Position numbers and translations under genes: made by a program | Notes under the pieces: generated by a model | What the model saw: only the letters and a program-made list of their open reading frames with translations | Told to the model about the DNA's origin: nothing | Databases searched by the model: none | From: Strobilurus pachycystidiatus | Lineage: Eukaryota > Basidiomycota > Agaricomycetes > Agaricales > Physalacriaceae | Reading direction: 5' to 3' | Length of the DNA stretch: 64,000 bases | NCBI GenBank assembly: GCA_019915135.1 | Contig: JAHLMK010000018.1 | Coordinates: 1,116,001 to 1,180,000 of the forward strand | Part shown: positions 33,801 through 43,815 of the stretch, piece by piece | Position numbering within the stretch: the first letter of the stretch is position 1 | Layout of the letters: every line of letters begins with the position of its first letter

Positions 33801-36800
33801 CCTTGTCGAGTAACCGTTGCCTAACCTCCACAGCGAGTAGGAGAGAGAGCTGGACATATTGTTAGGACCTGAGCCAGCACTCTCACGTGCTCAAGCTCAT
33901 ACAGCGCCACACGGCAACTGCACACCTCCATATGTGAATCCCATGTCCCAAAGCCGTCCTCGGGGTGGAGGCCAGGAGACCTCCCAGGCACTCTGCCTAG
34001 CGAGACTCCTGTTCAGATTGTCTAGCCGTTGTCTTGCTCAACGGTAGACCCATAGTGTCGTTGTGGATCCTATTCACCTGCGCCACTCATTACACTCCAT
34101 TGGGGCAGCGCTACACAAGCGGGGATCAATGTCTAGCACTCTCGGTGCATAGACAGCAATCCAACAGTGACTGCACCATTGCCTCGTCCTCGATGAGAGC
34201 AAGTGTACAGCCAGTGTCCGAGAGATCCATCCATATCCATCCCTAACCCACTCGACAGAGATCCCCACGGGATACCATCAATGAGAGCAAGCGTCCAGTT
34301 GCATAGCATGTTGACGGCGTACTCAGTGACGCAAGGGCAATCCTGTGGCAAGAGGATGATGGAGAGGGAGGAGAGGATGACGAGTAAGAGTACGATTCAG
34401 CAGAGAGTGAAGCGTACAATGAGAGAGGGCCCCTTGGAGAGCAATTCCCCAATGGCAGGGGCAAGATGCCAAAGGGTACTGCGAAGGAATATACAATAGC
34501 GCAGATGCAATAATGTCCAGCTCTGAGGTACATAGGTGAATGTACTTCGACTTATATACCATTCTAGTGTCCCAAATTGGTTACTGACTGAGTCAGAGCT
34601 CCCACTGTGTCGGATGCGATGGAAGACACTTAATCCACTGTTTCAAGGGGCGGGGCGCCCGATTGGCGGGCTGCCATTGGTCGGGAGGGCGGGAATGGCG
34701 GGAGCATGCGCTCATGCGCCTAAGTATAGACTTGGCTCGAGTCATAGGCTGCCAAGAAGTTCCTGGGATGACTCCAGAGACTCCTGAATGAGTCAGAGCG
34801 GGTAAAGGGCGGGATCCCGCCGCTCCACATGCTGCAGCGACTCCTGAGTGAGTCAGAGCGCCCAATGCGGCGGGATGACGTTCTGGAGGCGCCCTGAACC
34901 TTCTGGGACCTTCTCCAAGGTTCTACAACCTTCTCCTGCGGTCCAGAGGCTCTTCAAGTGTCGAGTGTTAGTGTTGTGACTTCTCCTTCAATAGATATAC
35001 CTCTAGATGACTCCACGAGTCTCTAGAGCGATTCCTGGTAGTGGTACTTTGTGTGTGCTTCCTTCTTGAGTGCTGTAGCTGTTCCTGAGTGTTGTGGCCA
35101 TTACAACAATGTGTGCAATGGTCTGAGAAGTGATCCAAGACCAAGAGAAGCTACGGTCATGCTGTGACAAGTACCGGTTCCCTAGTGTTCACATTGATCC
35201 ACTATGAGAGTATGCGCAGATGCTCCCGGAGCTCCTGATGCGTCTAGACTCTGTCATCATCCTGCTTTACCTCCCGGTAGAGCTTCTGTGGCATGGAAGA
35301 TAGATCATAGATGTGTGTGCAGCCATAGCGAGCCAGAGTTGTGGCTGTGGCAATGAGCCGTGCGGCTGTGTAGATGAGACAAGTGGTCTGCCTGGAGACG
35401 CATCATGACACCCGCCCTGTCTCTGAGGACGAGGATTCCAGTGCAGACGAAGCATCTGCCAAGTCTTCCAAAGGAGGCGACAAAACCTCTGTGCGTGTTG
35501 CCTGGAAGGCTAGGGACCATGCACGCACCGGTCGACTCATCGACTTCCTTGAGAAGAATCCGGAGCTTCGTCACAAGCTGTTCTCGGACTCGACTCAGGA
35601 TGCGGTTGCCGAAAACAGGAAGAAGAACGTTGCTGCCACCTCAAAGAGGCGCCTCGTTGAGAAGGTGACGGAGTATGTCTTCTCTGCCGACCACGACAAG
35701 CGGATTCGTCAGTCGTACAAGGCATCTCCAGCGGCCTTCGTGAAGGCTACTGAGAATCATCTTACCAAGTCTGTCTTCTCCTGCTTAGCCTCACTCGATA
35801 AATCAACTGACAGTGTCCATAGCCTCAAAAAGCAGTATCGCGCCCACAACAACGATATCGGTCAGACCGGAGCTGGTCTCGAGTACAAGGACATCACCAA
35901 GGATAGCAGGATCTACAACAAGATTCGTAAGTTATCTCGCTTTACCCTCAGGATTAGCTCTGACCTCTTGCCCACTTGTAGAGGCCATCATGGAGGACTT
36001 TCCCTTTTGGGATCGTCTTCATGGCTTCTGGCGTACACTGCCCAATATCAATCCGTTTACCGTGACCTCAGAGCCGGGGCAGAATCTTGCTGCCGATGCA
36101 TCCACTGTCCTCTTTCCTTCGAAATCCGCTCCGGCTGTGGGATCTACTCCGCTCTCTCGTTCGTCGAGTCCAGAGATCATTCAGGACCCATCAGTTGCTC
36201 TGGGCAATGCGTCTCCATCACCCGTTTCTCGTGAATTGAGTACACTCGTCCCTTTGACTCCCATTCCCGCGGCCTCCCCATTCTCAACTACCTTCACAGA
36301 GACAGCAGTCTCATCACAAACTCCGCTCGCATTTTCAGTCTCTACCCAGCAAAATAGCGAGACACCCGCTGTCAAGACTGGTGCCCGAATACTAAGGCGA
36401 CCACCCAAGTCACACGAACGAGACAAGGAGAGAGGGATAGAGATAGAGATAGATATCAAGGGGGAGTGTGTCAAGCTACACCAGTACTAGGAGCGACCGA
36501 GCAGTGAGTAGACGAAGAGAACAGACTGAGGAAACTAAAGGGAAGGGAGCTACTATATATATACAAAGTCCGTGGCTGTGTAGTAAAGGGGAGAACAATA
36601 AGACAATAGGAAGTCCTAATGTGGCGAGACAATAGGCGGGCCGGAGTAGAGACAATAGCCGGTCCGGAGTGGGCCCAGGTGGTCATTAGACCACTGATGG
36701 ACAGGTCTAGGCAATGCCAAGACGATGGATGCCAAGTGAATGTGGGCTAGGCCCAGGCCGAGGTGAATGCAGAGATGGGAGAATGTGACGATGTCGGGAG

Positions 36801-39800
36801 TGGAGACGTGAAGGAGGGAGCAGAATAGAGGCGATTCGTGACAATACCCCCTCTTTAGGATGCGCTTGCGCCTGGAGCGCAGTAGTTCCCGTCCAAATGT
36901 CGTGAACGGTGACACCGAGAGTGCGAAGGTGGGGAAGGGGTTTGGAGTAAGCCGTGGGATGCGTATGATGGAATTCCTTGATCAAAGGGAGTGCCTTTGT
37001 GAGGTTGGAACTGGGTTCCCAGGTGTTCTCTGATGACGGGTAGTCCAACCACTTCACCAAGTACTGAATGCCGCGCTTGTTACGAGTTGGGCGAGAGTCG
37101 AGTATGGCTTCAACATCGAACTCTTCCTTGTCGTCAATGAGATCGGGCGGATTAGATGGGAAATTAGGCCCATGGGCCTCGGTTTCCACAAAAGGGAGGA
37201 GGAGAGCGGCGTGGAAGACAGGGTGTATACGCCATGTGGGAGGAAGTTTGAGACGATAGTTGACTGGTCCAAGTACGTCAGTGACTTCAAAAGGCCCATG
37301 ATGCTTGTCTGAGAGCTTAGCTTTGGGTCGCGTTGTCTTGAGATTCTTTCCGTCGAGCAACACCTTGTCACCAACTTTGAACGTAATGCCCTTCTTGGTG
37401 ACATCTCCGTTGTTCCGCTTCATGATCTCTGCGGCGGTGGTAAGGCTAGCCTTGACTTCCTCGCGGAGCCGTTCAAGGTTGGTCAGGCGTTCTTCGACGG
37501 TGGGAATGTTGGACGTGGGGTTCAAAGAGGGATATAAGCGGGGTTTGAAACCGTGAAGGAGTTCGAAGGGGGACTTGCCCGTGGCAGAGTGAATGCGACT
37601 GTTGTGAGAGAATTCCGCAAAGGAAAGGTATTTGACCCAGTCGTCTTGTCGGTAGTTACAGAAAACGCGGAGATATTGTTCAAGTTCTTGATTGTAACGC
37701 TCGGTTTCGCCATCTGTTTGAGGATGGTAAGCCGTACTAAGCGCAGAGGTAATTCCTAGCTTAGCGTGAACGGCTTGCATGACCTTGCTTGCAAACTGGG
37801 GACCACGATCGGAGATCATCTTGTCCCAGAGACCATAGCGTCGATAGACACCATCCACCAAGATATCAACCGTACCATCCGCATCAATGGTCTTGCGGCA
37901 TGGAGATACAATTACCGTCTTGGTGAAACGGTCAACAACACAATGGATAGCGTTATACCCTTCGCACTCGGGTAGATCTGTGATGAAGTCGGTGGTGATA
38001 GTCCCAAAAGGGCGCTCAGGAATCTCGTTGGGTATAAGGGGAACATGTGCCGGATGATTCCTGGGTTTTGTCATCTGACAGGTAGCACAGCCATCGACAT
38101 AATCGCGAACAAAGACAGACATGCCTGGCCACCAGAATTCTCGACTGAGAAGTTCGTAGGTCTTGAAGCGTCCCGGGTGTCCAGGACCGAGAGAGTCATG
38201 GTGCATCTTGACAATGTCCCGACGTAATTGCAGGTCATCGGGAACATAGACCTTGCCACGGAAGAGAACTAGTCCGTCTTCGTAGTTCCATTCCTGTAGA
38301 TTTTTGACCAGCGAACGAGGACCATTGCGAAGGATGACTTCTAACGCACCACGGACCTCAGCGTCCTTATTTGGACACTCCCGAATACGTCGTCGCAGCT
38401 CAGCGTCTCCAACGGCTACAACTTCTCCGGGTCTGGTAGCGCGAATTCGGAAAAACTTTGGATCAAGGAGGACCCTGTCGGTGTTGTCGTCATCGACCCC
38501 CTCTTTGTGATCCGCACGGCGGGAGAGGGGGTCACTACGGTTTTGAGTACCAGGTTTATGAGTGAGAGTGAAATCAAAGCGAGTGAGGAATAGTGCCCAG
38601 CGAGCCTGTCGCCGGCTGAGTTTCTGCGAGTTGGCAAAATACTCAAGGTTCTTGTGGTCGGTGAGAATGTCAACTTGGTGTGCTGAACCTTCGAGGTACT
38701 GGCGCCAGGCTTCCAGAGCACGGATAATAGCGAGAAGTTCCTTGTCATGAATGTCATAATTGCGTTGAGGTTCAGAGAGGGACTTAGAGATGTAGGCAAC
38801 AGGATGCCATTGGTCGTCGTTGCCTGTTTGGGATAGGATTCCGCCTGTGGCATAGTCTGAAGCGTCTACTTCCACACGATAAGGCTTGTCGGGGTTAGGC
38901 ATGATAAGGACGGGTGACGATGTGAACGCATCTTTAAGTGCCTCAAAGGCCTCTTGACACTCCGGTTTCCAGACCCATGGTTCGTCTTTCTTGGTAAGAT
39001 CAAACAGGGGGCGCGCAATCCGAGAGAACCCTTCGATGAAACGGCGATAGAAGTTCCCGAAGCCAAGGAACGATTGGACGTCCTTAACATTCCGAGGTAA
39101 CGGCCATTTGGCGACACCGTCTACCTTGATTGGATCCATGCGAAGTTCGTTGTGAGAGATGATGAGTCCGAGGAATTCGATGGACTCAGCTTCAAAGGTG
39201 CACTTCTCGGGCTTTGCATAGAGATCGTGCTCCTTCAGGCGCTGGAGAACTTGCAAGACGACCTTGCGGTGTTCTTCTAGGGTCTTGGTGAAGATCAGGA
39301 TGTCGTCCATGTAGACGACAACTTTGCCGGAGTCAATCAGGTCCTTGAGAATGGTATTCATCATTGCTTGAAACGTGGCAGGGGAATTCATAAGACCAAA
39401 GAACATCACCAAGGGTTCAAATAGGCCGCGGTTTGTCTTGAATGCGCCTTTCCACTCGTCTCCTTCCTTGAGTCGGCAGTTGTTGTAGCCTTGGCGAAGG
39501 TCTACCTTTGAAAAGTAGCGAGCGCCTTTGAGTTTATCAATCAATTCCCCAATGAGCGGGAGTGGATACTCGTTCTTGATGGTGCCTTTGTTGAGTTCGC
39601 GGTAATCCTGAACGGGGCGTAGCTTTCCGTCTTTCTTTTTAACAAAGAAGAAGGGACTCGCCATGGGAGACTTGGAGGGACGTATGTATCCTTTTGCCAG
39701 GTTTTCATCGAGGAACGCGTCGAGCTCAGCTTGCTCGGTCGGGGACAATGGGTAGGTTTTGCATGGTTTTGGTTCGAAACCGGGTTTGAGATCAATGGCA

Positions 39801-42800
39801 TGGTCCCAGGGGCTGTGTTGGGGGAGCCGGTCCGATGTGTGCTTGTCAAAGACAGTGAGATAGGCATGATATTGAGGAGGAATACGCTCAGCGAGAGGAC
39901 GGGTGTCCTTGGGCATTTGACTAGCTTCGGCAAGTTCCTGTGCTTTGCTAAATCCAGCACGTATTTGAATAGAGGGACCATCAGGAGTTTGTGGATCTCG
40001 CACCGGGCGGGGATAATCATCCCGGAACACTTGAGTGTACATCTGCTCTTCCCATTCTCTTGGGACCTCCACTTCTTCTTCATCGTCCTCGGTGAATAAG
40101 ACAACGGGAATTTGAATCCGATTGTAAACGCGGGGTCGGATGCTTCGACGTTGTCCGGCTGTACGCTGGACTGGGACAGGCCGGAGGTTGCCTTCGCGAT
40201 CCTTCCATTGAACTTGGTAGTCTCGATGGTGAAGACGAGGGTCGTGAGAAGATCGTTTAGTGGGGATGGGAATGCGTTTGGCGTGAGCACGTACGTCAGT
40301 CACCGGGGGGTTGTTGAGGGTGCAAGAGTTGGGACAGCGAGTGAAATCTATCTGGACACCAGCCCAGTCTATTTCTGGGTTGTGTTCATCGAGCCAGTCA
40401 GTGCCAAGAATAACGTCGTGATCACCAATGTCAGTGACATAGAGTTCGATTAACTCTTCGTGATAGGAATGACCGTCTCGGCTATAGATCCGGATACGCT
40501 GGGTAGTATAGTGTCGGACCCAGCCCATGACATTTTCAGTGCCGTCAACGTTGCGAACAGGGAAAGGGGAGGAAAGGGGCATGAGGGTGAAATGATGCTG
40601 GTTTGCATAGCGGGCGTTGATAATGATACCTTCAGCGCCGCTATCAATTAGAGCTTGTGCGACGATTTTTCTGCCGGTGATTTTGCCAATGAATTCAAAT
40701 TCCAGTGTGATTGAGGGTGTCTGTCGGTTTTGGGTGACTGCTGACATTCGAAGTTCTTTGGGATGGGTACGCTCACAGAGGGTTGATAACACAGAGAATT
40801 GATTGGTAAAATTTGTGACAGAATTGCGTACAGCTCCTCCTAACGTCGGGGTAGGGGAGCGCTCTAAAAATCCAGGCCAGCGACATCCTTCAAGAAAGCC
40901 AGGGCCTGCGCCTTCTCATCTCCCTGTAGGCCACGGAGCAAGTTGGCCGCATTGCTAATCTGTTGAATTGCATCGGCAGACGATGCGGGAGCAGTGTCGG
41001 AGGAAGTGGGAACAGCCGTGACAGCGGCGGACGTGTCAGCGGCGCGAATGGTGCGGTTTGCGGCCGGAGCAGAGGCGCTGGTACCAAAGCGAGTAGGACA
41101 GTCCTTGGACATGTGGTTGGGGCCGCGGCATCTAAAGCAAGCGCCCTTCCTGCGAAGGATTTCGCGCTCCTCGGGGGTCAGCCTAGTCAAAGGAGAGGAC
41201 GAGGTAGCACCTGTGTTACGGGATGCATCTACATCCATAGGTACTCCCATATCTTGAGCGGGAGCCGGGGCGCGCTGGGGCGGGGCACGAGGAGCGTAAA
41301 TGCCGGGAGAGGAATGGGAGCGCTGTGTCCAGTTGGCCTTTTCAGCCTTGCGGGCTTCATAGGCATGCTGCATCTCAACAGCGCGGGTCTTGAACTTGTC
41401 AAGGGTATCGGGAATGGGGTAGGACATGCAGATTCGGTCCAAGAGACTGGGGTTCAAGCCGCGTTTGAAGAAGTAGAGTAACGAGCTTTCGTCAAACTGG
41501 GAGTCATCAGCGTAGCCATCAAAGGCAGTGATGAACTTATCAATTGAAGATAAGTCCTTTTCCTGGCGGATGGTCTCGATGGCGGTACGCGCAGCGGTGA
41601 TTGGGTCAATGGCCGCATAGTCGGCTTTGAACTTCTCGATGATAGATGCCTGCGTGGTCCAGCGTTTGCTGGCAGCTGGGATGGTATTATCGTCCTGATC
41701 GGCATCGTACTCTTTCATGCGGCGTTCTGCCCATTTACCGGCGAGAGGTCCCTTGAAATATGAAAGGAAGACCGAGACCTTCTCGATCTCAGTAGAATAG
41801 CGGGCGGTGTTCAGCCGCATGTGGTTGCGGTATTGGGCCAGCCATGTAGTGGATGTGGCGCGGTCGCCGACAAAGTCGTCAAGCTTAGCTCCACGCTCGC
41901 TGGGAATAGTAGTCATGATAGGAGGGACTGGGTGAACTGGAAAAGATGGAGACGATGACCGAGAGGGATTGGAAGAGGAAGAAGAAGATGACGATGAAGA
42001 CGGGGGAGTCGATGGTTCAGAGGGTTCGGGGTCTAAAGCAAGAGGTTGGGATTCAGGTGGTGAATTGTCCTGGACTGGGGATGGAACTGGGGAGGTAGGA
42101 GCGGAGTTAAAGGTTGGTTCCGATCGGACAGGAGACGGTGGAGCAGAGGGAACTGGGGTACGAGGTGCAGGTGAGCTTGGGGTCTGTGCGGGTAATTGTA
42201 ACTCAGCTTGCGTGCGCTCTTCTAAACGCCTTTTAGCCTCCTGGTGCTCTTCTAGTTCGAGGTAGTACTTTTCTCCGTCTGATTCGAGGTAGTGCCAAGA
42301 TTCGGGGAATTCTTCGTCTTCGGGCTCGTAGAAGATTTCTTGGGGTTGATACTCTTCGTCGAGCTGGAAGTACTTGCCCTGATGAAGGTAGGCGCCGGGA
42401 GGTGGTGTGGGCGGCGCTTCGTTGGCTGAGAAGCGAGTGATGGTGGGAGGGTATGAGTGCGTGGACCGGTATCGGTATCACGCCAGAAGCTGCGGTGATC
42501 TCCGCGATGACGAGCCCTAATAGCAGCCGGTAGAGTGTGAAAAAGGACTTCGCGGTGGGTTAACGTACGGGGATTGGTAACCGCAGTCTTCTTGAACACA
42601 AGGCGTGTGGGACGAGGTTGAGAGGCAGGTGTGAGATCAGAGTTTGTGCGGTCGGCGGGCATGCGCCGAGCGAGGATGTGAGGTGGGTGTAGAAGAGTCT
42701 GTTCTAGTGTCAAGACTGGTGCCCGAATACTAAGGCGACCACCCAAGTCACACGAACGAGACAAGGAGAGAGGGATAGAGATAGAGATAGATATCAAGGG

Positions 42801-43745
42801 GGAGTGTGTCAAGCTACACCAGTACTAGGAGCGACCGAGCAGTGAGTAGACGAAGAGAACAGACTGAGGAAACTAAAGGGAAGGGAGCTACTATATATAT
42901 ACAAAGTCCGTGGCTGTGTAGTAAAGGGGAGAACAATAAGACAATAGGAAGTCCTAATGTGGCGAGACAATAGGCGGGCCGGAGTAGAGACAATAGCCGG
43001 TCCGGAGTGGGCCCAGGTGGTCATTAGACCACTGATGGACAGGTCTAGGCAATGCCAAGACGATGGATGCCAAGTGAATGTGGGCTAGGCCCAGGCCGAG
43101 GTGAATGCAGAGATGGGAGAATGTGACGATGTCGGGAGTGGAGACGTGAAGGAGGGAGCAGAATAGAGGCGATTCGTGACACCCGCTAGTTTGACGAAGG
43201 CTCCTGCCAAGCCTTCTGGCAAGCCAGCCTCATCCTCTGGAAAGCCATCGTCCAAAGGTGCCCCCCAGAAGCAGAAGCGGAACTTCGTCGAGGCTTTCGA
43301 GACCGAAAATCAGGCTCAAGACGACATCTTCCTCGCTCTTGGCTCGCAGCGCAATCAGAGAAAGGTTGCTGCACTTGAGTTGAAGCGTCGCCGCCTTGAC
43401 ATTGAGGCTGAGGATCGGCGTCGTGATGCGGAAATTCGTCAGCGGGAACTAGAGAGGGAGCATGAGCTGGAGGTCTTGCGTCTTGGTGGGACAGAGGCAT
43501 TTCTCGCTCTTCGACAGAGCAATTCTTCCAATCCGTCTCCTCTTCCGTCAACCTCGTCGTCGACATCATCGTCATTGGTATTCAACTCATCTTCTGATTC
43601 TGCATCTGTGTCAGTCCCAGACTCCTCGTTTAATTTGGATCTGACGATGGGTCTTGACAATCCAATTGTCGGTGCCGCTGCGTGGGAGTCGGCCAATTTT
43701 ACCTTTGCTTCACTCGGTTCTGATACCTTTCCTTTTAATTCCTAA
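30806..43745 (+). CDS. Harbinger accessory Myb/SANT-like protein, interrupted by two LTR elements
   Basis: Pieces 30806-30844, 35416-35936, 35982-36369 and 43187-43745 form one reading frame once the two LTR elements and one copy of each 5-bp duplication are removed. It begins MPKPKPKSKKAAR, continues PVSEDEDSSADEASAKSS and AWKARDHARTGRLIDFLEKN, then RRLVEKVTEYVF. The SANT/trihelix-like end is LKKQYRAHNNDIGQTGAGLE with AIMEDFPFWDRLHGFWRTLP. A Ser/Pro-rich linker follows, then a basic helical tail (VAALELKRRRLDIEAEDRRR). In this superfamily the partner protein binds the terminal repeats and imports the transposase. A natural intron lies at 35937-35981. As it stands the gene cannot be expressed whole. 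Confidence 0.82.
30845..32395 (-). repeat. LTR (1551 bp), element at 30.8-35.4 kb
   Basis: 3' LTR in the minus-strand orientation of the element. It contains three TGAGTCA motifs, at 31574-31580, 31774-31780 and 31834-31840, each followed by GAGC. It is the same as 33860-35410 by eye. Confidence 0.9.
33528..33550. other. Palindrome in element interior
   Basis: GAAGAAGAACC and its exact reverse complement GGTTCTTCTTC are separated by one base, an 11-bp stem. It lies in the interior of the non-autonomous element. Confidence 0.75.
33860..35410 (-). repeat. LTR (1551 bp), second copy
   Basis: 5' LTR in the element's orientation. Same length as 30845-32395, with no difference noticed. The 5-bp duplication CCCGC follows at 35411-35415. 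Confidence 0.9.
36370..36843 (-). repeat. LTR (474 bp) of chromovirus, 3' copy
   Basis: On the plus strand it starts TGTCAAGACTGG and ends GATTCGTGACA. It contains the stop codon of the Pol frame at 36707. Confidence 0.92.
36707..40792 (-). CDS. pol: Pol polyprotein: protease, RT, RNase H, integrase, chromodomain
   Basis: One uninterrupted 1361-codon frame. Domains in order: an aspartic protease with LIDSGAEGIIIN; reverse transcriptase with YPLPLIGELIDKLKGARYFS, KVDLRQGYNNCR and the catalytic VVYMDDILIF; RNase H with RVEVDASDYATGGILSQ, EPQRNYDIHDKELLAI and LTDHKNLEYF; the integrase H2C2 zinc region (HHDSLGPGHPGRFKTYELLS, then CATCQMTK) and core with ITTDFITDLP, MISDRGPQFAS and STAYHPQTDGETERYNQELE. 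The C-terminal chromodomain has FDVEAILDSRPTRNKRGIQY and LVKWLDYPSSENTWEPSSNL, expected to steer integration toward particular chromatin. The frame runs through the purine tract and stops 137 bases inside the LTR. No break was seen. Confidence 0.93.
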   Translation of the reverse strand: MLSTLCERTHPKELRMSAVTQNRQTPSITLEFEFIGKITGRKIVAQALIDSGAEGIIINARYANQHHFTLMPLSSPFPVRNVDGTENVMGWVRHYTTQRIRIYSRDGHSYHEELIELYVTDIGDHDVILGTDWLDEHNPEIDWAGVQIDFTRCPNSCTLNNPPVTDVRAHAKRIPIPTKRSSHDPRLHHRDYQVQWKDREGNLRPVPVQRTAGQRRSIRPRVYNRIQIPVVLFTEDDEEEVEVPREWEEQMYTQVFRDDYPRPVRDPQTPDGPSIQIRAGFSKAQELAEASQMPKDTRPLAERIPPQYHAYLTVFDKHTSDRLPQHSPWDHAIDLKPGFEPKPCKTYPLSPTEQAELDAFLDENLAKGYIRPSKSPMASPFFFVKKKDGKLRPVQDYRELNKGTIKNEYPLPLIGELIDKLKGARYFSKVDLRQGYNNCRLKEGDEWKGAFKTNRGLFEPLVMFFGLMNSPATFQAMMNTILKDLIDSGKVVVYMDDILIFTKTLEEHRKVVLQVLQRLKEHDLYAKPEKCTFEAESIEFLGLIISHNELRMDPIKVDGVAKWPLPRNVKDVQSFLGFGNFYRRFIEGFSRIARPLFDLTKKDEPWVWKPECQEAFEALKDAFTSSPVLIMPNPDKPYRVEVDASDYATGGILSQTGNDDQWHPVAYISKSLSEPQRNYDIHDKELLAIIRALEAWRQYLEGSAHQVDILTDHKNLEYFANSQKLSRRQARWALFLTRFDFTLTHKPGTQNRSDPLSRRADHKEGVDDDNTDRVLLDPKFFRIRATRPGEVVAVGDAELRRRIRECPNKDAEVRGALEVILRNGPRSLVKNLQEWNYEDGLVLFRGKVYVPDDLQLRRDIVKMHHDSLGPGHPGRFKTYELLSREFWWPGMSVFVRDYVDGCATCQMTKPRNHPAHVPLIPNEIPERPFGTITTDFITDLPECEGYNAIHCVVDRFTKTVIVSPCRKTIDADGTVDILVDGVYRRYGLWDKMISDRGPQFASKVMQAVHAKLGITSALSTAYHPQTDGETERYNQELEQYLRVFCNYRQDDWVKYLSFAEFSHNSRIHSATGKSPFELLHGFKPRLYPSLNPTSNIPTVEERLTNLERLREEVKASLTTAAEIMKRNNGDVTKKGITFKVGDKVLLDGKNLKTTRPKAKLSDKHHGPFEVTDVLGPVNYRLKLPPTWRIHPVFHAALLLPFVETEAHGPNFPSNPPDLIDDKEEFDVEAILDSRPTRNKRGIQYLVKWLDYPSSENTWEPSSNLTKALPLIKEFHHTHPTAYSKPLPHLRTLGVTVHDIWTGTTALQAQAHPKEGVLSRIASILLPPSRLHSRHRHILPSLHSPRPGPSPHSLGIHRLGIA
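40864..41916 (-). CDS. gag: Gag with CCHC zinc knuckle
   Basis: The 350-codon frame starts MTTIPSERGAKLDDFVGD. A capsid-like segment (TTWLAQYRNHMRLNTARYST, VFLSYFKGPLAGKWAERRM) precedes a nucleocapsid zinc knuckle, CFRCRGPNHMSKDCP (C-x2-C-x4-H-x4-C). The same frame stays open upstream through an acidic and Ser/Pro-rich stretch to about 42460 ([30 protein letters not shown]) without a Met. Either a longer Gag begins by another route or the upstream part is leader. Gag and Pol are separated by a stop and about 70 bases. Confidence 0.85.
   Translation of the reverse strand: MTTIPSERGAKLDDFVGDRATSTTWLAQYRNHMRLNTARYSTEIEKVSVFLSYFKGPLAGKWAERRMKEYDADQDDNTIPAASKRWTTQASIIEKFKADYAAIDPITAARTAIETIRQEKDLSSIDKFITAFDGYADDSQFDESSLLYFFKRGLNPSLLDRICMSYPIPDTLDKFKTRAVEMQHAYEARKAEKANWTQRSHSSPGIYAPRAPPQRAPAPAQDMGVPMDVDASRNTGATSSSPLTRLTPEEREILRRKGACFRCRGPNHMSKDCPTRFGTSASAPAANRTIRAADTSAAVTAVPTSSDTAPASSADAIQQISNAANLLRGLQGDEKAQALAFLKDVAGLDF
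42708..43181 (-). repeat. LTR (474 bp) of chromovirus, 5' copy
   Basis: Same length and sequence by eye as 36370-36843; followed by the target duplication CCCGC at 43182-43186. Confidence 0.92.
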
Positions 43746-43815
43746 GTACTTTACATCTTATGCTTCCTTTCCGTCTTTGTGGTTTGACGTAGACACATCT
43801 ATATTACGATCCTAA

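Larger units (their letters stand above)
30845..35410 (-). mobile_element. Non-autonomous LTR retrotransposon (deletion derivative)
   Basis: Two direct 1551-bp LTRs (30845-32395, 33860-35410) flank a 1464-bp interior. LTR ends are TG...CA, and a 5-bp duplication CCCGC flanks the element (30840-30844, 35411-35415). Read on the minus strand, a purine tract (GAGGAGGGGATAT, at 32396-32408) precedes the 3' LTR, which sets the orientation. The interior has no protease, RT, RNase H or integrase. It has only a gag-like start (MSSSLSYSLWRLGNG, 33857 downward) and Ser/Pro-rich pieces with stops. The LTRs look identical over their whole length, so the insertion is very recent. It must use enzymes of a relative. 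Confidence 0.88.
36370..43181 (-). mobile_element. Ty3-type chromovirus LTR retrotransposon
   Basis: Two 474-bp LTRs (36370-36843 and 42708-43181, identical by eye) bound a 6812-bp element. It is flanked by the 5-bp duplication CCCGC (36365-36369, 43182-43186). Gag and Pol lie on the minus strand, with a purine tract (CTAAAGAGGGGGTAT on the minus strand) next to the 3' LTR at 36844. Pol is a single open frame with a C-terminal chromodomain, so this copy looks recent and possibly competent. It sits in the Harbinger accessory ORF. Confidence 0.93.

Noticed and set aside
39541..40290. 249-codon minus-strand frame within the chromovirus
   Set aside because: It overlaps the intact Pol protease-RT coding region in another frame and has no motif.
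42252..42812. 186-codon minus-strand frame across the chromovirus LTR and leader
   Set aside because: Its first part is LTR sequence (SISISIPLSLS from a GATA-type repeat); it might contribute a Gag leader but has no conserved block.
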